Part shown: piece by piece, positions 8,542-18,402 of the stretch
Layout: each line of letters begins with the position of its first letter
Position numbering within the stretch: position 1 is the first letter of the stretch
Assembly (NCBI RefSeq): GCF_001879695.1
Contig: NZ_MNBL01000026.1
Span: 1 to 51,345, forward strand
DNA length: 51,345 nt
Source: Nioella sediminis
GTDB lineage: Bacteria; Pseudomonadota; Alphaproteobacteria; Rhodobacterales; Rhodobacteraceae
Reading direction: 5' to 3'
Notes under the pieces: generated by a model
What the model was told of the DNA's origin: nothing
Seen by the model: only the letters and a program-made list of their open reading frames with translations
The model's database searches: none
Program-made: the position numbers and the translations under genes

Positions 8542-10488
8542 TCATTGCCAAGTTGTCGTGATCGTCTGTCCGTTCCACGTCCCGGCGATCCAGTCCGTGC
8601 CTGTCAGCCAGTCCTGATTGTAGTCGATCTGACCCATTTCCATCCCGTTCGAGGTCACGGTCAGCGTCAGGTTGATCCGCTCAATCTCGTAATCCTCGCC
8701 GGTCATCGTACCCGCTCCGCTGACGGAAACCCCGTCCCAGTAGCTGCAATCGCTGAACGTCAGTTGGGCCCCCTCGTCGGTTTCCACGGCCTCCAGTGTT
8801 CCGCCACGGGTGCAGCCGGAGGCGGCATCGTAGTCCATGGCATAGCCGAGGAACGCAAGATCCATATCCATTTCCAGCAGCACCGACCGCGCCAACCACA
8901 GTGGGTCCAACGGCTCGGTCGGCAGGCTCAGGGGGGTATAGTACGGAACGAAATCGGTCTGGCAGACCTGAATGGGCACTTCGGGCATTTCACCGTCCAC
9001 CAACAGGCGCACAACGGCGGATTCAATGCAGGGATAGTCCATGCGCCAGACGACATGGGGGCCACCTTCTAGAACAATCAATGCCGCATTCTGGCTGCGT
9101 TCAAAGACAGCGACCGCCTGGTCGATCGGCGTAATCGGATCGGTCGATGAATTCAGCACCAGCGTTGGATAGTCACCACCGACAAATGGCGGGCGCGGCT
9201 CGCTTGCCGGTAGCGCCATACGGGCGCAAATGCTGAGCTCCTGAAAATAGGTATCCAGGAAGCGCGGCAGCTCGGGGGCCATCATTTCGGTTGCGTGCAG
9301 AACGCGGGCCATCTCGGCGTCGGGGTCTTGGCCCTCGGTCCAGTCCTCGCAGACAATCGCGTAATAGGCCGCGCCGTAGAACCCTTCGTCTTCGTCGAGC
9401 AATGGCACGTTGCTTTCGATATCAACCGAAGACTCGTAGTAGCCGTCGCGCAGCAACGGGATCAGATCGCCCCGGCTTGCAGCTGCCAGAACCCGAAGGA
9501 ACCAGGATCGGCCACCAGGGGAATAAAGGTTGTTGAAGGTAGATGCCTGAAGGAATGCAAGATCCAGTTCCCTCGGTTCTGTTCCGCCCTCCGCAAGCGG
9601 ATAATCAACCATGATCGCGCCGTCCGATAGTAGCGTCTGAAGCGCCTCATACGCCTGCGCGGTCGGCATACCCATGTCTGCAGAACACTCTGCGTCGGCA
9701 TCGCAGAACGCGAACATCCTTTCCAGCAGCGCCTCTGATCCGGTCAGGGTACTTTCCTGAAATGCCGTCAGCGTCAGTTCGGGATCGACCACGGAATCCA
9801 AAATGACTCCGGCCACGGCGTCAGGGAACGTTGCCGCATATTCCTGAACGAATTCGGTGCCATAGCTGTGCCCGTACAGCCAAAGCTCGGGCGCACCGAT
9901 AGCCTGGCGCAAAACCTCCAGATCGCGGACTGCCTGGTCGGTTCCCACATGCGGCAGAACCTCCGGGTACGCCATCTCGGCGGTGCAATCCGCGATATAG
10001 GTGTCGACAGCTGTCACGATACCATCGCGGACATCTTTGGACCCAGGGTCAAAATGCATCCCGTCCGCGCGGAACAGGGCGTCCAGCGCTGTTGGGCAAC
10101 TGATCCCGTGTTCCGTGCCTACGCCACGCAGATCGAAGAACATGATGTCATAGGCATCGAGAACGTCTTGTGCGATATCCGACAGGTAGTAGTCGGCATC
10201 CACCACAGCGGTGCCGCCCGGTCCCCCCACCACATAGACCATGAGCCCGAGGCTTTCCTCAGCCGCCGGGCTCAGGGCGTAGGTGATCTGGATGGTTTCC
10301 CCAACGACCGGATCAAAATGGTTCAGGGGCACCTCAACGGACACGCACAGCAAGTCGCTGTCGTCGCAAACCTCCGCTCCGATAGCGGTGAAGGCTTCCG
10401 CCATGCTTTGAGAATGCGCGGGAAGGCCAAGCACAAGCGTCAGACCCAAAACGGTGGCTGCAGCACCACCCTGCACTGAGTATTTCAT
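8542..10488 (-). CDS. Secreted TAP-like alpha/beta hydrolase with C-terminal extension
   Basis: A 648-residue protein with a signal peptide (hydrophobic [18 protein letters not shown]) and a long alpha/beta-hydrolase domain. Visible motifs are the oxyanion-side [10 protein letters not shown], the nucleophile elbow [13 protein letters not shown] near residue 210, an acid-loop candidate [11 protein letters not shown] near 455 and the catalytic His candidate EGGPHVVWR near 485. This is the tripeptidyl-aminopeptidase-like layout of the proline iminopeptidase family. The last 130 or so residues form an extra acidic beta-rich domain ending [24 protein letters not shown] supports the ATG at 10488. 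The substrate is unknown; secretion suggests peptides or esters outside the cytoplasm. Confidence 0.85.
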   Translation of the reverse strand: MKYSVQGGAAATVLGLTLVLGLPAHSQSMAEAFTAIGAEVCDDSDLLCVSVEVPLNHFDPVVGETIQITYALSPAAEESLGLMVYVVGGPGGTAVVDADYYLSDIAQDVLDAYDIMFFDLRGVGTEHGISCPTALDALFRADGMHFDPGSKDVRDGIVTAVDTYIADCTAEMAYPEVLPHVGTDQAVRDLEVLRQAIGAPELWLYGHSYGTEFVQEYAATFPDAVAGVILDSVVDPELTLTAFQESTLTGSEALLERMFAFCDADAECSADMGMPTAQAYEALQTLLSDGAIMVDYPLAEGGTEPRELDLAFLQASTFNNLYSPGGRSWFLRVLAAASRGDLIPLLRDGYYESSVDIESNVPLLDEDEGFYGAAYYAIVCEDWTEGQDPDAEMARVLHATEMMAPELPRFLDTYFQELSICARMALPASEPRPPFVGGDYPTLVLNSSTDPITPIDQAVAVFERSQNAALIVLEGGPHVVWRMDYPCIESAVVRLLVDGEMPEVPIQVCQTDFVPYYTPLSLPTEPLDPLWLARSVLLEMDMDLAFLGYAMDYDAASGCTRGGTLEAVETDEGAQLTFSDCSYWDGVSVSGAGTMTGEDYEIERINLTLTVTSNGMEMGQIDYNQDWLTGTDWIAGTWNGQTITTTWQ

Positions 10489-10885
10489 TCCAAATCTCCC
10501 ATGAGAGTCCAACAGATCAACAAATGAACAAACTATAGGGGAAGAACCGGCAGAACTTGGGGCGCGGCGCCGGTCCAGTCAGTTGCGTCAGATGCCCATC
10601 TACGGGATATTCTATGGCGCGCTTCACAAGCATAGGTTGCGCCAAGACCGCAAGCAACAGATTTCATCAGCAATCCGAGCACATCTTCCCGAATGTCAAC
10701 CGGATCGAATGCTTGAGGGCAGTGATGCTTCACGCGCTTGCGACATCTTCCAGGGCGACCTCTGCCATGCACCAGACGCCTCGTGCATCAATTCGGACCT
10801 GCATGCTGGCAACGGCGTGCATGCAGGCGCATTCTTCGCTACGTTCCCCTTCCCAATCGCCGAAACCGCCCCTAACGTCCGCGCC
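10489..10885. promoter_or_regulatory. Divergent intergenic region, hydrolase / MFS
   Basis: A 397-bp stretch without a supported gene; an open frame runs through it into the MFS gene but shows no protein features. Near the hydrolase start, ACTATA at 10532-10537 could be its -10 box read on the minus strand. A perfect inverted repeat lies 59 bp before the MFS start: CCTGCATGC at 10798-10806 and GCATGCAGG at 10819-10827, with a 12-nt spacer. Its size and place suit a dimeric regulator. Confidence 0.5.
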
Positions 10886-12106
10886 ATGACACCCGCTTCC
10901 GCCCTCGACTCGCGCGCCTCATGGATGCGCCTTGCGATTTCCCTGACCATCGGTCTGGTGGGTAATGTCGGCATGTGGGCGATCATCGTCATCCTTCCCG
11001 CCGTGCAGGCCGAATTCAACGTGGACCGGGGCGATGCGTCCCTGCCCTACACGCTGACAATGGTGGGCTTTGCGCTTGGCAATTACTTCATCGGGCGGGC
11101 CGTGGACCGGTGGGGGATCACCGTCTCGATGATTGCCGCTGCCGTGCTGATCGCCCTTGGTTTCGCCGGGGCGGCCATGGCGCCCAACATCGCGACCTTG
11201 ACGGCCCTGCAATTGCTGATCGGCTTCGGAACCGCCACCTGTTTCGGACCGCTTATCGCCGACGTGTCGCACTGGTTCCTGCGCCGACGGGGGATTGCGG
11301 TGGCCATCGCCGCCTCGTCCAACTATCTTTCCGGCGCGATCTGGCCGCTGATCCTGGCCGATATCCTCGCCACTCAGGGATGGCGCACAGCTTATCTGGT
11401 GCTGGCGGTGGTCACGCTTCTGGTGATGGTCCCCCTGTCTTTGCTGCTGCGCGCCCGCGTGCCCGAGGCCGCACGCGTGGAGGCCGAGGCCTCCGCCGCC
11501 TTGCGCGCCCGCGCTGTCAGCTTTTCACCCCGGACCCTGACCATGCTGCTGGCCATTGCGGGCATCGGCTGCTGCGTCGCCATGTCGATGCCGCAGGTCC
11601 ATATCGTGGCTTTCTGCACCGACCTTGGCTACGGGCCGGCCATCGGGGCCGAGATGCTGTCTCTGATGCTGTTCGGCGGAGTGGCCTCACGGCTGGTTTC
11701 AGGTGCGCTGGCCGACTGGCTGGGAGGCGTGACGACGCTGCTTATCGGCTCTGCCCTGCAATGTATCGCGCTGTTCCTTTATCTGCCGACCACCGGACTC
11801 ACATCGCTCTATATCGTCAGCCTCGTCTTCGGGCTTAGCCAGGGGGGCATCGTGCCGAGCTACGCCATCATCGTGCGCGAATACCTGCCCCCGAGAGAGG
11901 CCGGCGCTCGCGTGGGGCTGGTGATGATGTCGACCATCGCGGGCATGGCCATCGGCGGCTGGATGTCGGGCTGGATCTATGACGTGACCGGCAGCTACCA
12001 ATGGGCCTTCATCAACGGCATCGCCTTCAATATTCTGAACATCGGAATCATGGCGCTGATCCTGCTGCAATCCCGGCCCCGCCGCGCGGCACCGGTGGCG
12101 GCCTGA
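10886..12106 (+). CDS. MFS transporter
   Basis: A 406-residue major-facilitator transporter with about twelve hydrophobic segments. The family signature between helices 2 and 3 reads NYFIGRAVDRWGITVSM, and its counterpart in the second half is SRLVSGALADWLGGVTT. It resembles monocarboxylate-type and drug-type MFS proteins, but the substrate cannot be read from sequence. No good ribosome site precedes the ATG at 10886; the next in-frame ATG, at 10925, is also possible. The frame is open upstream to 10583, but that part has no membrane protein character. The desaturase follows 155 bp downstream on the same strand. Confidence 0.8.
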   Translation: MTPASALDSRASWMRLAISLTIGLVGNVGMWAIIVILPAVQAEFNVDRGDASLPYTLTMVGFALGNYFIGRAVDRWGITVSMIAAAVLIALGFAGAAMAPNIATLTALQLLIGFGTATCFGPLIADVSHWFLRRRGIAVAIAASSNYLSGAIWPLILADILATQGWRTAYLVLAVVTLLVMVPLSLLLRARVPEAARVEAEASAALRARAVSFSPRTLTMLLAIAGIGCCVAMSMPQVHIVAFCTDLGYGPAIGAEMLSLMLFGGVASRLVSGALADWLGGVTTLLIGSALQCIALFLYLPTTGLTSLYIVSLVFGLSQGGIVPSYAIIVREYLPPREAGARVGLVMMSTIAGMAIGGWMSGWIYDVTGSYQWAFINGIAFNILNIGIMALILLQSRPRRAAPVAA

Positions 12107-12261
12107 TGCCGACCGACGTGGCCGGAGTCGACCAGAGCGGATTTTTCCGTTAAATTCCTGTCACCAAAATTTGAAATGGCTACGCGACGACCACATCTTC
12201 CAGATGCGAGGGACCGGGCCAGACCGGCACCTCGTGCGAGACAGAACAAGAGACCGGTTCA

Positions 12262-13257
12262 ATGTCGATACGAGAAGTCACCCGCGCCTATTGCGAGCGC
12301 AGCGACGCGCTTGCCTCGGCCAGTTATTTCGGCACTTTCGCCGTCTATTTCCTGACGCTCTACCTTGCCGTCCATTTCTACGACGCCTGGTATCTGGTGG
12401 CCCCGCTGGTGGTCATCAACGCGCTGTCGGGTGTCAGGCTTTACGTGCTGCAACATGATTGCGGGCACAGTTCGCTGTTTTCCAAGCGGTGGATGAACGA
12501 TTGGGCCGGTTACGGTCTGTCGACCTTCACGCTGACCCCATACCGGGCAATGCAGTACAACCACAACGAACACCACAAATTCCTTGGTGATCTGGAAGAA
12601 CGCCGGTCGGGCGAGATCCACACCATGACCCTGCGCGAATGGAACGAGGCCGACTGGAAAACGCGCCTGTTCTATCGCCTCTACCGCAACCCGCTGATCC
12701 TGATCCCTATCGGCGGCGTCTTCGTCTATGCCCTACGCTATCGCTGGCCCAAGAACACGCTGAAGGTCGGCGCCGCAGGGGTGCTGGCCCATGATGTGCT
12801 GCTACTGGGATGGATCGCGCTGCTCTACTGGCTTGGCGGCATGCCCGCGCTGATGGTCTATCTGGCCACCGTCTTCGTGGCAGCCTGTTCAGGCGTGTTC
12901 CTCGTCTATCTTCAGCACAATTTCGAGGACACTTACTGGGACCGCCGCCCCGACCTTCGCCACGATCAGGCGGCGCTGCAAGGGTCATCGGCGCTGGACC
13001 TCGGCTGGTGGTTCGATCTTGCGACCGGCAACATCGCCTATCACGACATCCACCATTTCAACGCCAATATCCCCAGCTACCGTCTGCGCAAATGCCACCG
13101 GGCCATCCGCGACCAGTTCGACCTGCCGACGATCAACTGGCCAGAGGCGATCCGCAGTTTCACCCTGAAGCTGTGGGACGAGGATCAGGAACGCCTGGTG
13201 CCCTTCCCGAGAGAACGGCGGGTGTTCAGCGGGTTGATGCAACGGATGACGGGCTAG
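12262..13257 (+). CDS. Membrane fatty acid desaturase
   Basis: A 331-residue integral-membrane di-iron desaturase. The three histidine boxes are present in order: HDCGH (residues about 65-69), HNEHH (about 100-104, followed by the group-typical GDLEERRSGEI) and HDIHH (about 260-264). Hydrophobic segments flank them. The second box context is that of delta-12/omega-3-like acyl-lipid desaturases, so insertion of a double bond into membrane acyl chains is likely; regioselectivity is not readable. AAGAGA precedes the ATG. The gene ends convergently on mtlK, with both stop codons formed from the same CTAG. Confidence 0.88.
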   Translation: MSIREVTRAYCERSDALASASYFGTFAVYFLTLYLAVHFYDAWYLVAPLVVINALSGVRLYVLQHDCGHSSLFSKRWMNDWAGYGLSTFTLTPYRAMQYNHNEHHKFLGDLEERRSGEIHTMTLREWNEADWKTRLFYRLYRNPLILIPIGGVFVYALRYRWPKNTLKVGAAGVLAHDVLLLGWIALLYWLGGMPALMVYLATVFVAACSGVFLVYLQHNFEDTYWDRRPDLRHDQAALQGSSALDLGWWFDLATGNIAYHDIHHFNANIPSYRLRKCHRAIRDQFDLPTINWPEAIRSFTLKLWDEDQERLVPFPRERRVFSGLMQRMTG

Positions 13258-14747
13258 CCGACATATAGCGCAATCGCGGCCTCTACCCCGTCTTGGGCAA
13301 GGATGCCCATCCAGTCCGCGAATGCGGTTGCAAATCGTGGGTCCTGCGCAAGATCGCCATAGATTGCCGACATCTCCAGCCATGCTTGCGGTCGGTCCAC
13401 GGCCTCTCTGGCGCGTTTCGTCAGCCGGTCCCATTGCGGGTCGTTTGCGGCGATGGCCTCCCCGGCCTCGGTCGTTCCCAGACAATAGCGCGCCCATAGC
13501 GCTTCGGTCAGGGCCAGCCCGGAAAACCCGCCGTCCGACAACAGGGCATCGCGCAGCGAGGGCAGCACGAAACCGGGATGCCTGCTGGAGCCGTCGAACG
13601 CCACACGCCGCGTGGTGTCAACGATGGACGGGTTGGAAAAGCGTCGCTTGATCAGCGTGATGTACTGGTCCGGCGTGAATTCTGCCACTGAGGGGACATG
13701 CGGCGCGACCTCTTCGCTCAACACCTTGTGCAGGAACGCCCCGACGGCCGGGTGCGTCGTCGCCTCCGCTATCGTTTCCAGCCCCAGCAGAGCCCCCGCA
13801 TTCGCCACCATCTGATGCCCTGCATTCAGAATACGCAGCTTCATCATCTCGTAGTCGTGAACCGAACCCGAATAGGTTACTCCGACCTTCTCCAGCGGCG
13901 GACGACCTGCGCAGAAATCATCCTCTATCACCCACTGCCGGAACGCCTCATGCGAGACGGGCGCGGCGTCGTTCACTCCGAAGGCCCGCGCGAAATCCAG
14001 CTCGCGTTCGCCGGTCGCGGGCACGATGCAATCCACCATCGAATTGGGGAAACTACAACTCTCTTCAATCCAGTCGGCCAGCGCAGGGTCGGAAAGGCGC
14101 GCCAACCCGAGGACAACGCCCCGCAGGATCGCGCCATTGCCCTGCAGGTTGTCACAGCTCAGCAGCGTGACGGGTCCGTCCCCCCTTTCCCGCCGCAGCC
14201 GCAGCGCCGCGATGATCGCGCCAAACACGGTGCCGGGCCGGTCGGGATTCGCCGCATCATGGACGATTTCGGGATGAGCGATATCCAGCTCCCCACCCAA
14301 CTGAAAATACCCGCCCTCCGTCACGGTCATCGCAACGATGCGAATGGCGGGATCGGCCATCGCCGCAATCAACGGGCCGTGACCTTCGGCAACCGGCACA
14401 TAGTCGATCATCGAGCCGATGACCTCTGCCGCCCGGTGATCGCCGTCCAGCTCGATCAGGGTGGTCAGGCAATCCTGCGCCAGCAGCTTGTCGCGCATCG
14501 CCGCATCATAGGGCCGGACCCCGGCCCCAAGGATGGCCCAGTCCTGCGCCAGCCCCATCTCCATCAGCCGGCTCAGATACCAGGCCTGATGCGCACGATG
14601 AAAATTGCCCACGCCGATATGGACGATGCCGGCGGTCAGGCCAGACCGGTCATAGCCAGGGCGCCGCACCTCTGCGGGCAAAGCCGCCAGAGTGGCATTC
14701 GACAGGGGAAGCAGGTCCGAGAATGTCTTTTGCACGGCGCTGGCCAT
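13254..14747 (-). CDS. mtlK: Mannitol 2-dehydrogenase
   Basis: A 497-residue long-chain polyol dehydrogenase that oxidises D-mannitol to D-fructose with NAD. The N-terminal cofactor domain shows VHIGVGNFHRAHQAWYL near residue 43. The catalytic Lys-Asn-His pattern of the family is in MMKLRILNAGHQMVANAG near residue 305. Length matches the family. It is the last gene of the polyol operon, 12 bp after smoS; this order and the enzyme pair match the Rhodobacter polyol operon. Related family members use arabinitol or fructuronate, but the neighbours favour mannitol. Confidence 0.92.
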   Translation of the reverse strand: MASAVQKTFSDLLPLSNATLAALPAEVRRPGYDRSGLTAGIVHIGVGNFHRAHQAWYLSRLMEMGLAQDWAILGAGVRPYDAAMRDKLLAQDCLTTLIELDGDHRAAEVIGSMIDYVPVAEGHGPLIAAMADPAIRIVAMTVTEGGYFQLGGELDIAHPEIVHDAANPDRPGTVFGAIIAALRLRRERGDGPVTLLSCDNLQGNGAILRGVVLGLARLSDPALADWIEESCSFPNSMVDCIVPATGERELDFARAFGVNDAAPVSHEAFRQWVIEDDFCAGRPPLEKVGVTYSGSVHDYEMMKLRILNAGHQMVANAGALLGLETIAEATTHPAVGAFLHKVLSEEVAPHVPSVAEFTPDQYITLIKRRFSNPSIVDTTRRVAFDGSSRHPGFVLPSLRDALLSDGGFSGLALTEALWARYCLGTTEAGEAIAANDPQWDRLTKRAREAVDRPQAWLEMSAIYGDLAQDPRFATAFADWMGILAQDGVEAAIALYVG

Positions 14748-14759
14748 GGCCGGTCTCCC

Positions 14760-15533
14760 TCAGCTCATCCAGTTGCCGCCGTCGACATTGTATGTCTGGG
14801 CGACGATATAGTCGGCCTCGTGCGAGGCCAGAAAAACGGCCATGCCGGTCAGATCCCGTGCAGTGCCCATGCGGCCGAAGGGAACGGCTTCACCGACCTC
14901 GCGCTTCTTCTGTCCGGGGGCCTTGTTTTCGTATTTGGCGAAGAAGGCGTCGACGCCGTCCCAGTGTTCCCCGTCCACAACGCCGGGGGCGATGGCGTTC
15001 ACGTTGATCCCGTGTTTAATCAGGTCCAGCCCCGCCGACTGGGTCAGGCTGATGATGGCAGCCTTGGAGGCGCAATAGACCCCGACAAGCGCCTCACCCC
15101 GACGACCCGCCTGGCTGGCCATGTTGATGATCTTGCCACCCTGCCCGCGCTCTATCATGTGCTTGGCAACCGCCTGCATCGTGAAAAGCGCACCGGAGAC
15201 ATTGATCTTGAACACCCGGTCGAAGTCTTCGCGGGTGATCTCGACGATCGGGGCGGCGGAAAAGATTGCAGCATTGTTGATCAGGATGTCGATCTGGCCG
15301 AGCCTGTCCAAGGTTTCCGCTACGGCCGTGTCGATGCTGTCCTGCCGGGTCACGTCCATCTCCACGGCAATCGCCGCCGCGCCGAGATCGGCCGCCGCGG
15401 CGCGGGCGCGCGCGATGTCGATATCGGCAATCGCAACCCGCGCACCTTCCGCGACATAGGCTTCGGCGAAAGCCAGGCCGATCCCTCGAGCGGCCCCCGT
15501 GATCAGAGCCGTTTTTCCCGCCAGCCGTTTCAT
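14760..15533 (-). CDS. smoS: Sorbitol dehydrogenase (SDR)
   Basis: A 257-residue short-chain dehydrogenase that oxidises D-glucitol (and galactitol in the Rhodobacter enzyme) with NAD. The cofactor motif [15 protein letters not shown] is at residues about 12-26, [10 protein letters not shown] near 88, and the catalytic residues in [19 protein letters not shown] near 140-160. The C-terminus NVDGGNWMS closely matches the Rhodobacter sphaeroides SmoS as I know it. The ATG overlaps the smoK stop by four bases. The product, fructose, is shared with the mtlK reaction. Confidence 0.93.
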   Translation of the reverse strand: MKRLAGKTALITGAARGIGLAFAEAYVAEGARVAIADIDIARARAAAADLGAAAIAVEMDVTRQDSIDTAVAETLDRLGQIDILINNAAIFSAAPIVEITREDFDRVFKINVSGALFTMQAVAKHMIERGQGGKIINMASQAGRRGEALVGVYCASKAAIISLTQSAGLDLIKHGINVNAIAPGVVDGEHWDGVDAFFAKYENKAPGQKKREVGEAVPFGRMGTARDLTGMAVFLASHEADYIVAQTYNVDGGNWMS

Positions 15534-16534
15534 GCGATGCGCAGCCCGTCAGCGTCGAACTTGTGGATCTGCTCTTCCTGCGCGGTAAGCCACACGGTGT
15601 CGCCGTGCTTGGCGCTGAACTCGCCGTCCACGCGCACGGTCATGGGGTCGGTCGCGCCTTCGCGGTGGACATGCAGGAACGTGTCGGACCCCAGATGTTC
15701 AGCCACGCCGACAGTGCCTTTCCAGGCGCCATCGGTGGTCGAGATCGTGACATGCTCGGGGCGGATGCCAACCGTATGGGCCCCCCGTTTGGCGGCCTCT
15801 TCACCGGTCAGAAGATTCATCTTGGGGCTGCCGATAAAGCCCGCAACGAAGATGTTGCGCGGCGTGCGATAAAGCTCCATCGGCGACCCAACCTGTTCGA
15901 TCACGCCCCCTTGCAACACCACGATCTTGTCGGCCATCGTCATCGCTTCGACCTGGTCGTGGGTCACGTAGATCATGGTCGTATCAAGCCGCTTGTGCAG
16001 TTCGCTGATTTCCAGCCGCATCCCGTGGCGCAGCGCTGCGTCAAGGTTGGACAGCGGTTCATCGAAGAGGAATGCCGCCGGTTCGCGCACGATTGCGCGG
16101 CCGATGGCGACCCGCTGACGCTGGCCACCAGAAAGCTGGCCGGGACGACGGTCGAGATAGTCGGTGAGGTTCAGCGCCTTGGCGGCAGCCTCGATCCGGC
16201 GGTTCTGCTCGTCCTGGGGGATGCCCGCCATCTTCATCGGGAAGGCGATGTTCTTGCGCACCGACATATGCGGGTAAAGCGCATAGGACTGGAACACCAT
16301 CGCAAGGCCGCGCTTGGCGGGGGGCACCATGGTGGCATCCGCGCCGTCGATGCTGATGACACCGCTGGTCACGTCCTCCAGCCCCGCGATCAGGCGCAGA
16401 AGGGTGGACTTGCCGCAGCCCGAGGGGCCGACGAAGACCACAAATTCACCGTCTTCAATGGTCAGGTCCAGCGGCGGGATGACTTCAACCTCACCAAAGG
16501 CTTTACGGACTTTATCAAGCGTAATGCGTCCCAT
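15530..16534 (-). CDS. smoK: Polyol ABC transporter ATPase SmoK
   Basis: A 334-residue ATPase of the MalK/UgpC group that powers the SmoFG permease. Motifs are Walker A ([14 protein letters not shown], near residue 37), Q-loop ([13 protein letters not shown]), ABC signature ([14 protein letters not shown], near 135), Walker B ([14 protein letters not shown]) and H-loop ([10 protein letters not shown]). The C-terminal TOBE-type domain (about 240-334) is the usual MalK regulatory part. AAGGAAC precedes the ATG; smoG ends 13 bp upstream. Confidence 0.93.
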   Translation of the reverse strand: MGRITLDKVRKAFGEVEVIPPLDLTIEDGEFVVFVGPSGCGKSTLLRLIAGLEDVTSGVISIDGADATMVPPAKRGLAMVFQSYALYPHMSVRKNIAFPMKMAGIPQDEQNRRIEAAAKALNLTDYLDRRPGQLSGGQRQRVAIGRAIVREPAAFLFDEPLSNLDAALRHGMRLEISELHKRLDTTMIYVTHDQVEAMTMADKIVVLQGGVIEQVGSPMELYRTPRNIFVAGFIGSPKMNLLTGEEAAKRGAHTVGIRPEHVTISTTDGAWKGTVGVAEHLGSDTFLHVHREGATDPMTVRVDGEFSAKHGDTVWLTAQEEQIHKFDADGLRIA

Positions 16535-16546
16535 GTTCTTGGTTCC

Positions 16547-17377
16547 TTATTTGACGGCGCCGAAGGTCAGGCCACGGACAAGTTGTTTCTGGCTGAACCA
16601 GCCAAGGATGAGGATGGGTGCGATAGCCATGGTCGAAGCTGCGCTGAGCTTGGCGAAGAACAGACCTTCCGGGCTGGAATAGCTGGCAATGAAGGCGGTC
16701 AGAGGCGCGGCATCGACCGAGGTCAGATTCAACGTCCAGAAAGCTTCGTTCCAGGCCAGGATGAAGTTGAGCAGCAAGGTCGAGGCGATGCCCGGCACGG
16801 CCATCGGGGTGAGAACATAGAGGATCTCTTCCTTCAGGCTCGCCCCGTCCATCCGTGCAGCTTCCAGGATCTCACCGGGGATTTCCTTGAAATAGGTGTA
16901 GAGCATCCAGACGATGATCGGCAGATTGATCAGCATCAGGATCACGACCAGGGCAAACCGGTTGTCGAGCACGCCAAGCTGAATGCAGAGCAGGTAGATC
17001 GGGTAGAGCACCCCCACGGCGGGCAGCATCTTGGTCGACAGCATCCACAGCAGAATATCCTTGGTCCGCTTCGAAGGAACGAAGGCCATGGACCAGGCCG
17101 CCGGGACCGCGATGATGATACCCAGGATCGTTGACCCACCCGCGATGATGATCGAGTTGCTCAGGAATCGGCCGTAGTTGGACCGCTCCATGACCTCGGC
17201 GTAGTTCTCCAGCGTCCAGTCGAAGGCGAAGAGGACCGGCGGGTTTGCGATCGCGTCTGCCTCGGTCTTGAACGATGTCAGGATCGTCCAAAGGATCGGG
17301 AAGAAGATGAGAAGGCCGATAATCCACGCAACCGCGGTGTTCAGGGCCTTGCGTTGAGTAGTGACAGCTCTAGCCAT
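16547..17377 (-). CDS. smoG: Polyol ABC transporter permease SmoG
   Basis: A 276-residue inner-membrane permease of the MalG type with about six hydrophobic segments. The cytoplasmic EAA loop, which docks the ATPase, reads EAARMDGASLKEEILYVLTPMAVPGI near residues 175-195 (shown in part: EAARMDGAS). The C-terminus LVRGLTFGAVK is characteristic of MalG-type sugar permeases. GAGGG precedes the ATG; smoF ends 10 bp upstream. With SmoF it forms the membrane channel for sorbitol and mannitol. Confidence 0.92.
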   Translation of the reverse strand: MARAVTTQRKALNTAVAWIIGLLIFFPILWTILTSFKTEADAIANPPVLFAFDWTLENYAEVMERSNYGRFLSNSIIIAGGSTILGIIIAVPAAWSMAFVPSKRTKDILLWMLSTKMLPAVGVLYPIYLLCIQLGVLDNRFALVVILMLINLPIIVWMLYTYFKEIPGEILEAARMDGASLKEEILYVLTPMAVPGIASTLLLNFILAWNEAFWTLNLTSVDAAPLTAFIASYSSPEGLFFAKLSAASTMAIAPILILGWFSQKQLVRGLTFGAVK

Positions 17378-17387
17378 TTCTAGTCCC

Positions 17388-18254
17388 TCACTTATCCAGG
17401 TTTTTGCCGACGATGCGCATCAGGAAGAGCGCAACGATATTGGCGAGGATGATGGCGTAGACACCGCCCGCCGAACCAAGGCCCACGTTCTGGCTTTCCA
17501 GCACACGCTGGAAGATCAGGTAGGTCAGGGTGCGGGTGCCGAAGGCTCCGCCCGTCGTCACGAAGATCTCTGCAAAGATCGCCAGCAGGAAGATTGTCTG
17601 GATCAGAACGACAATCGTGATGGCGCGGCTCAGGTGCGGCAGAGTGATGTAGAAGAAGCGCGACAGGGGCGAGGCGCCGTCCATTTCCGCGGCTTCCAAC
17701 TGCTCGCTGTCGAGCGACTGGATCGCAGTCAGAAGGATCAGCGTCGCGAAGGGCAGCCACTGCCAGGACACGATCATGACGATCGAAAATGTTGGCACTT
17801 CCGATAACCAGACCACCGGATCCGCGCCGAAGAAGCGCCAAAGGTGGGCAAAGACACCGTTCACGGAGTCCATGAACATGTTCTTCCAGACCAGTGCAGA
17901 CACGGTGGGCATCACGAAGAACGGCGCGATGACGAGGATACGGACGATCCCCTGTCCCCACATCGGCTTGTCCAGCAGGATTGCCAGAAGAACACCGAAG
18001 ACGATCGAGATCAGCAGCACACCGCCGACAATCATGAGCGTCGTCAAAATCGCGGGCCAGAATGCGCTCGAAGAAACAAACCGAACGAAGTTCTCAAGAC
18101 CGACGAAACCATTGTCGCCACCGCGCAGAGGGCGAAAGTCTCTGACCGAAAACCACAGGGTCATGCAAAGCGGGACAAGCATCCAGACTAGGAGAAAAAA
18201 GACCGCTGGTGCCATCATTATTCGGGCAGCGGATCGGGAATGCTGGGTAGCCAT
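17388..18254 (-). CDS. smoF: Polyol ABC transporter permease SmoF
   Basis: A 288-residue MalF-type permease with about six hydrophobic segments. The EAA loop reads EAAEMDGASPLSRFFYITLP near residue 190. The start is set at 18254 (MATQHSRSAAR) because AGAGAGGATCCC lies just upstream; a longer in-frame extension to 18485 would run back into smoE and through the intercistronic hairpin. A 148-bp gap holding that hairpin separates it from smoE. Confidence 0.92.
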   Translation of the reverse strand: MATQHSRSAARIMMAPAVFFLLVWMLVPLCMTLWFSVRDFRPLRGGDNGFVGLENFVRFVSSSAFWPAILTTLMIVGGVLLISIVFGVLLAILLDKPMWGQGIVRILVIAPFFVMPTVSALVWKNMFMDSVNGVFAHLWRFFGADPVVWLSEVPTFSIVMIVSWQWLPFATLILLTAIQSLDSEQLEAAEMDGASPLSRFFYITLPHLSRAITIVVLIQTIFLLAIFAEIFVTTGGAFGTRTLTYLIFQRVLESQNVGLGSAGGVYAIILANIVALFLMRIVGKNLDK

Positions 18255-18359
18255 GATGGGATCCTCTCTTTCTGTCGGCGCGGGTCGGGCGTCCGGAACA
18301 GAATGCCAAGGGGAAAAAGGGCCGGCCAGTTGCGACCAGCAAAATAGAGAGAGAGAGTT

Positions 18360-18384
18360 GGGGGGCGGATGAGGGCCGCCCCCC
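18360..18384 (-). promoter_or_regulatory. Intercistronic hairpin between smoE and smoF
   Basis: A perfect 9-bp stem (GGGGGGCGG with CCGCCCCCC, 7-nt loop) begins 18 bp after the smoE stop. No U-tract follows; a CT-repeat does. Hairpins in this place commonly protect the upstream mRNA or attenuate, giving more binding protein than permease. Confidence 0.75.
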
Positions 18385-18402
18385 GGGAGGAAGAAACCGG
18401 CC

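Noticed and set aside
10583-10885. N-terminal extension of the MFS protein
   Set aside because: No membrane or domain character and it covers the inverted repeat at 10798-10827; the internal ATG fits the family length better.
13698-15872. 724-codon plus-strand frame over mtlK, smoS and smoK
   Set aside because: Antisense to three clearly recognised genes and lacks any domain pattern.
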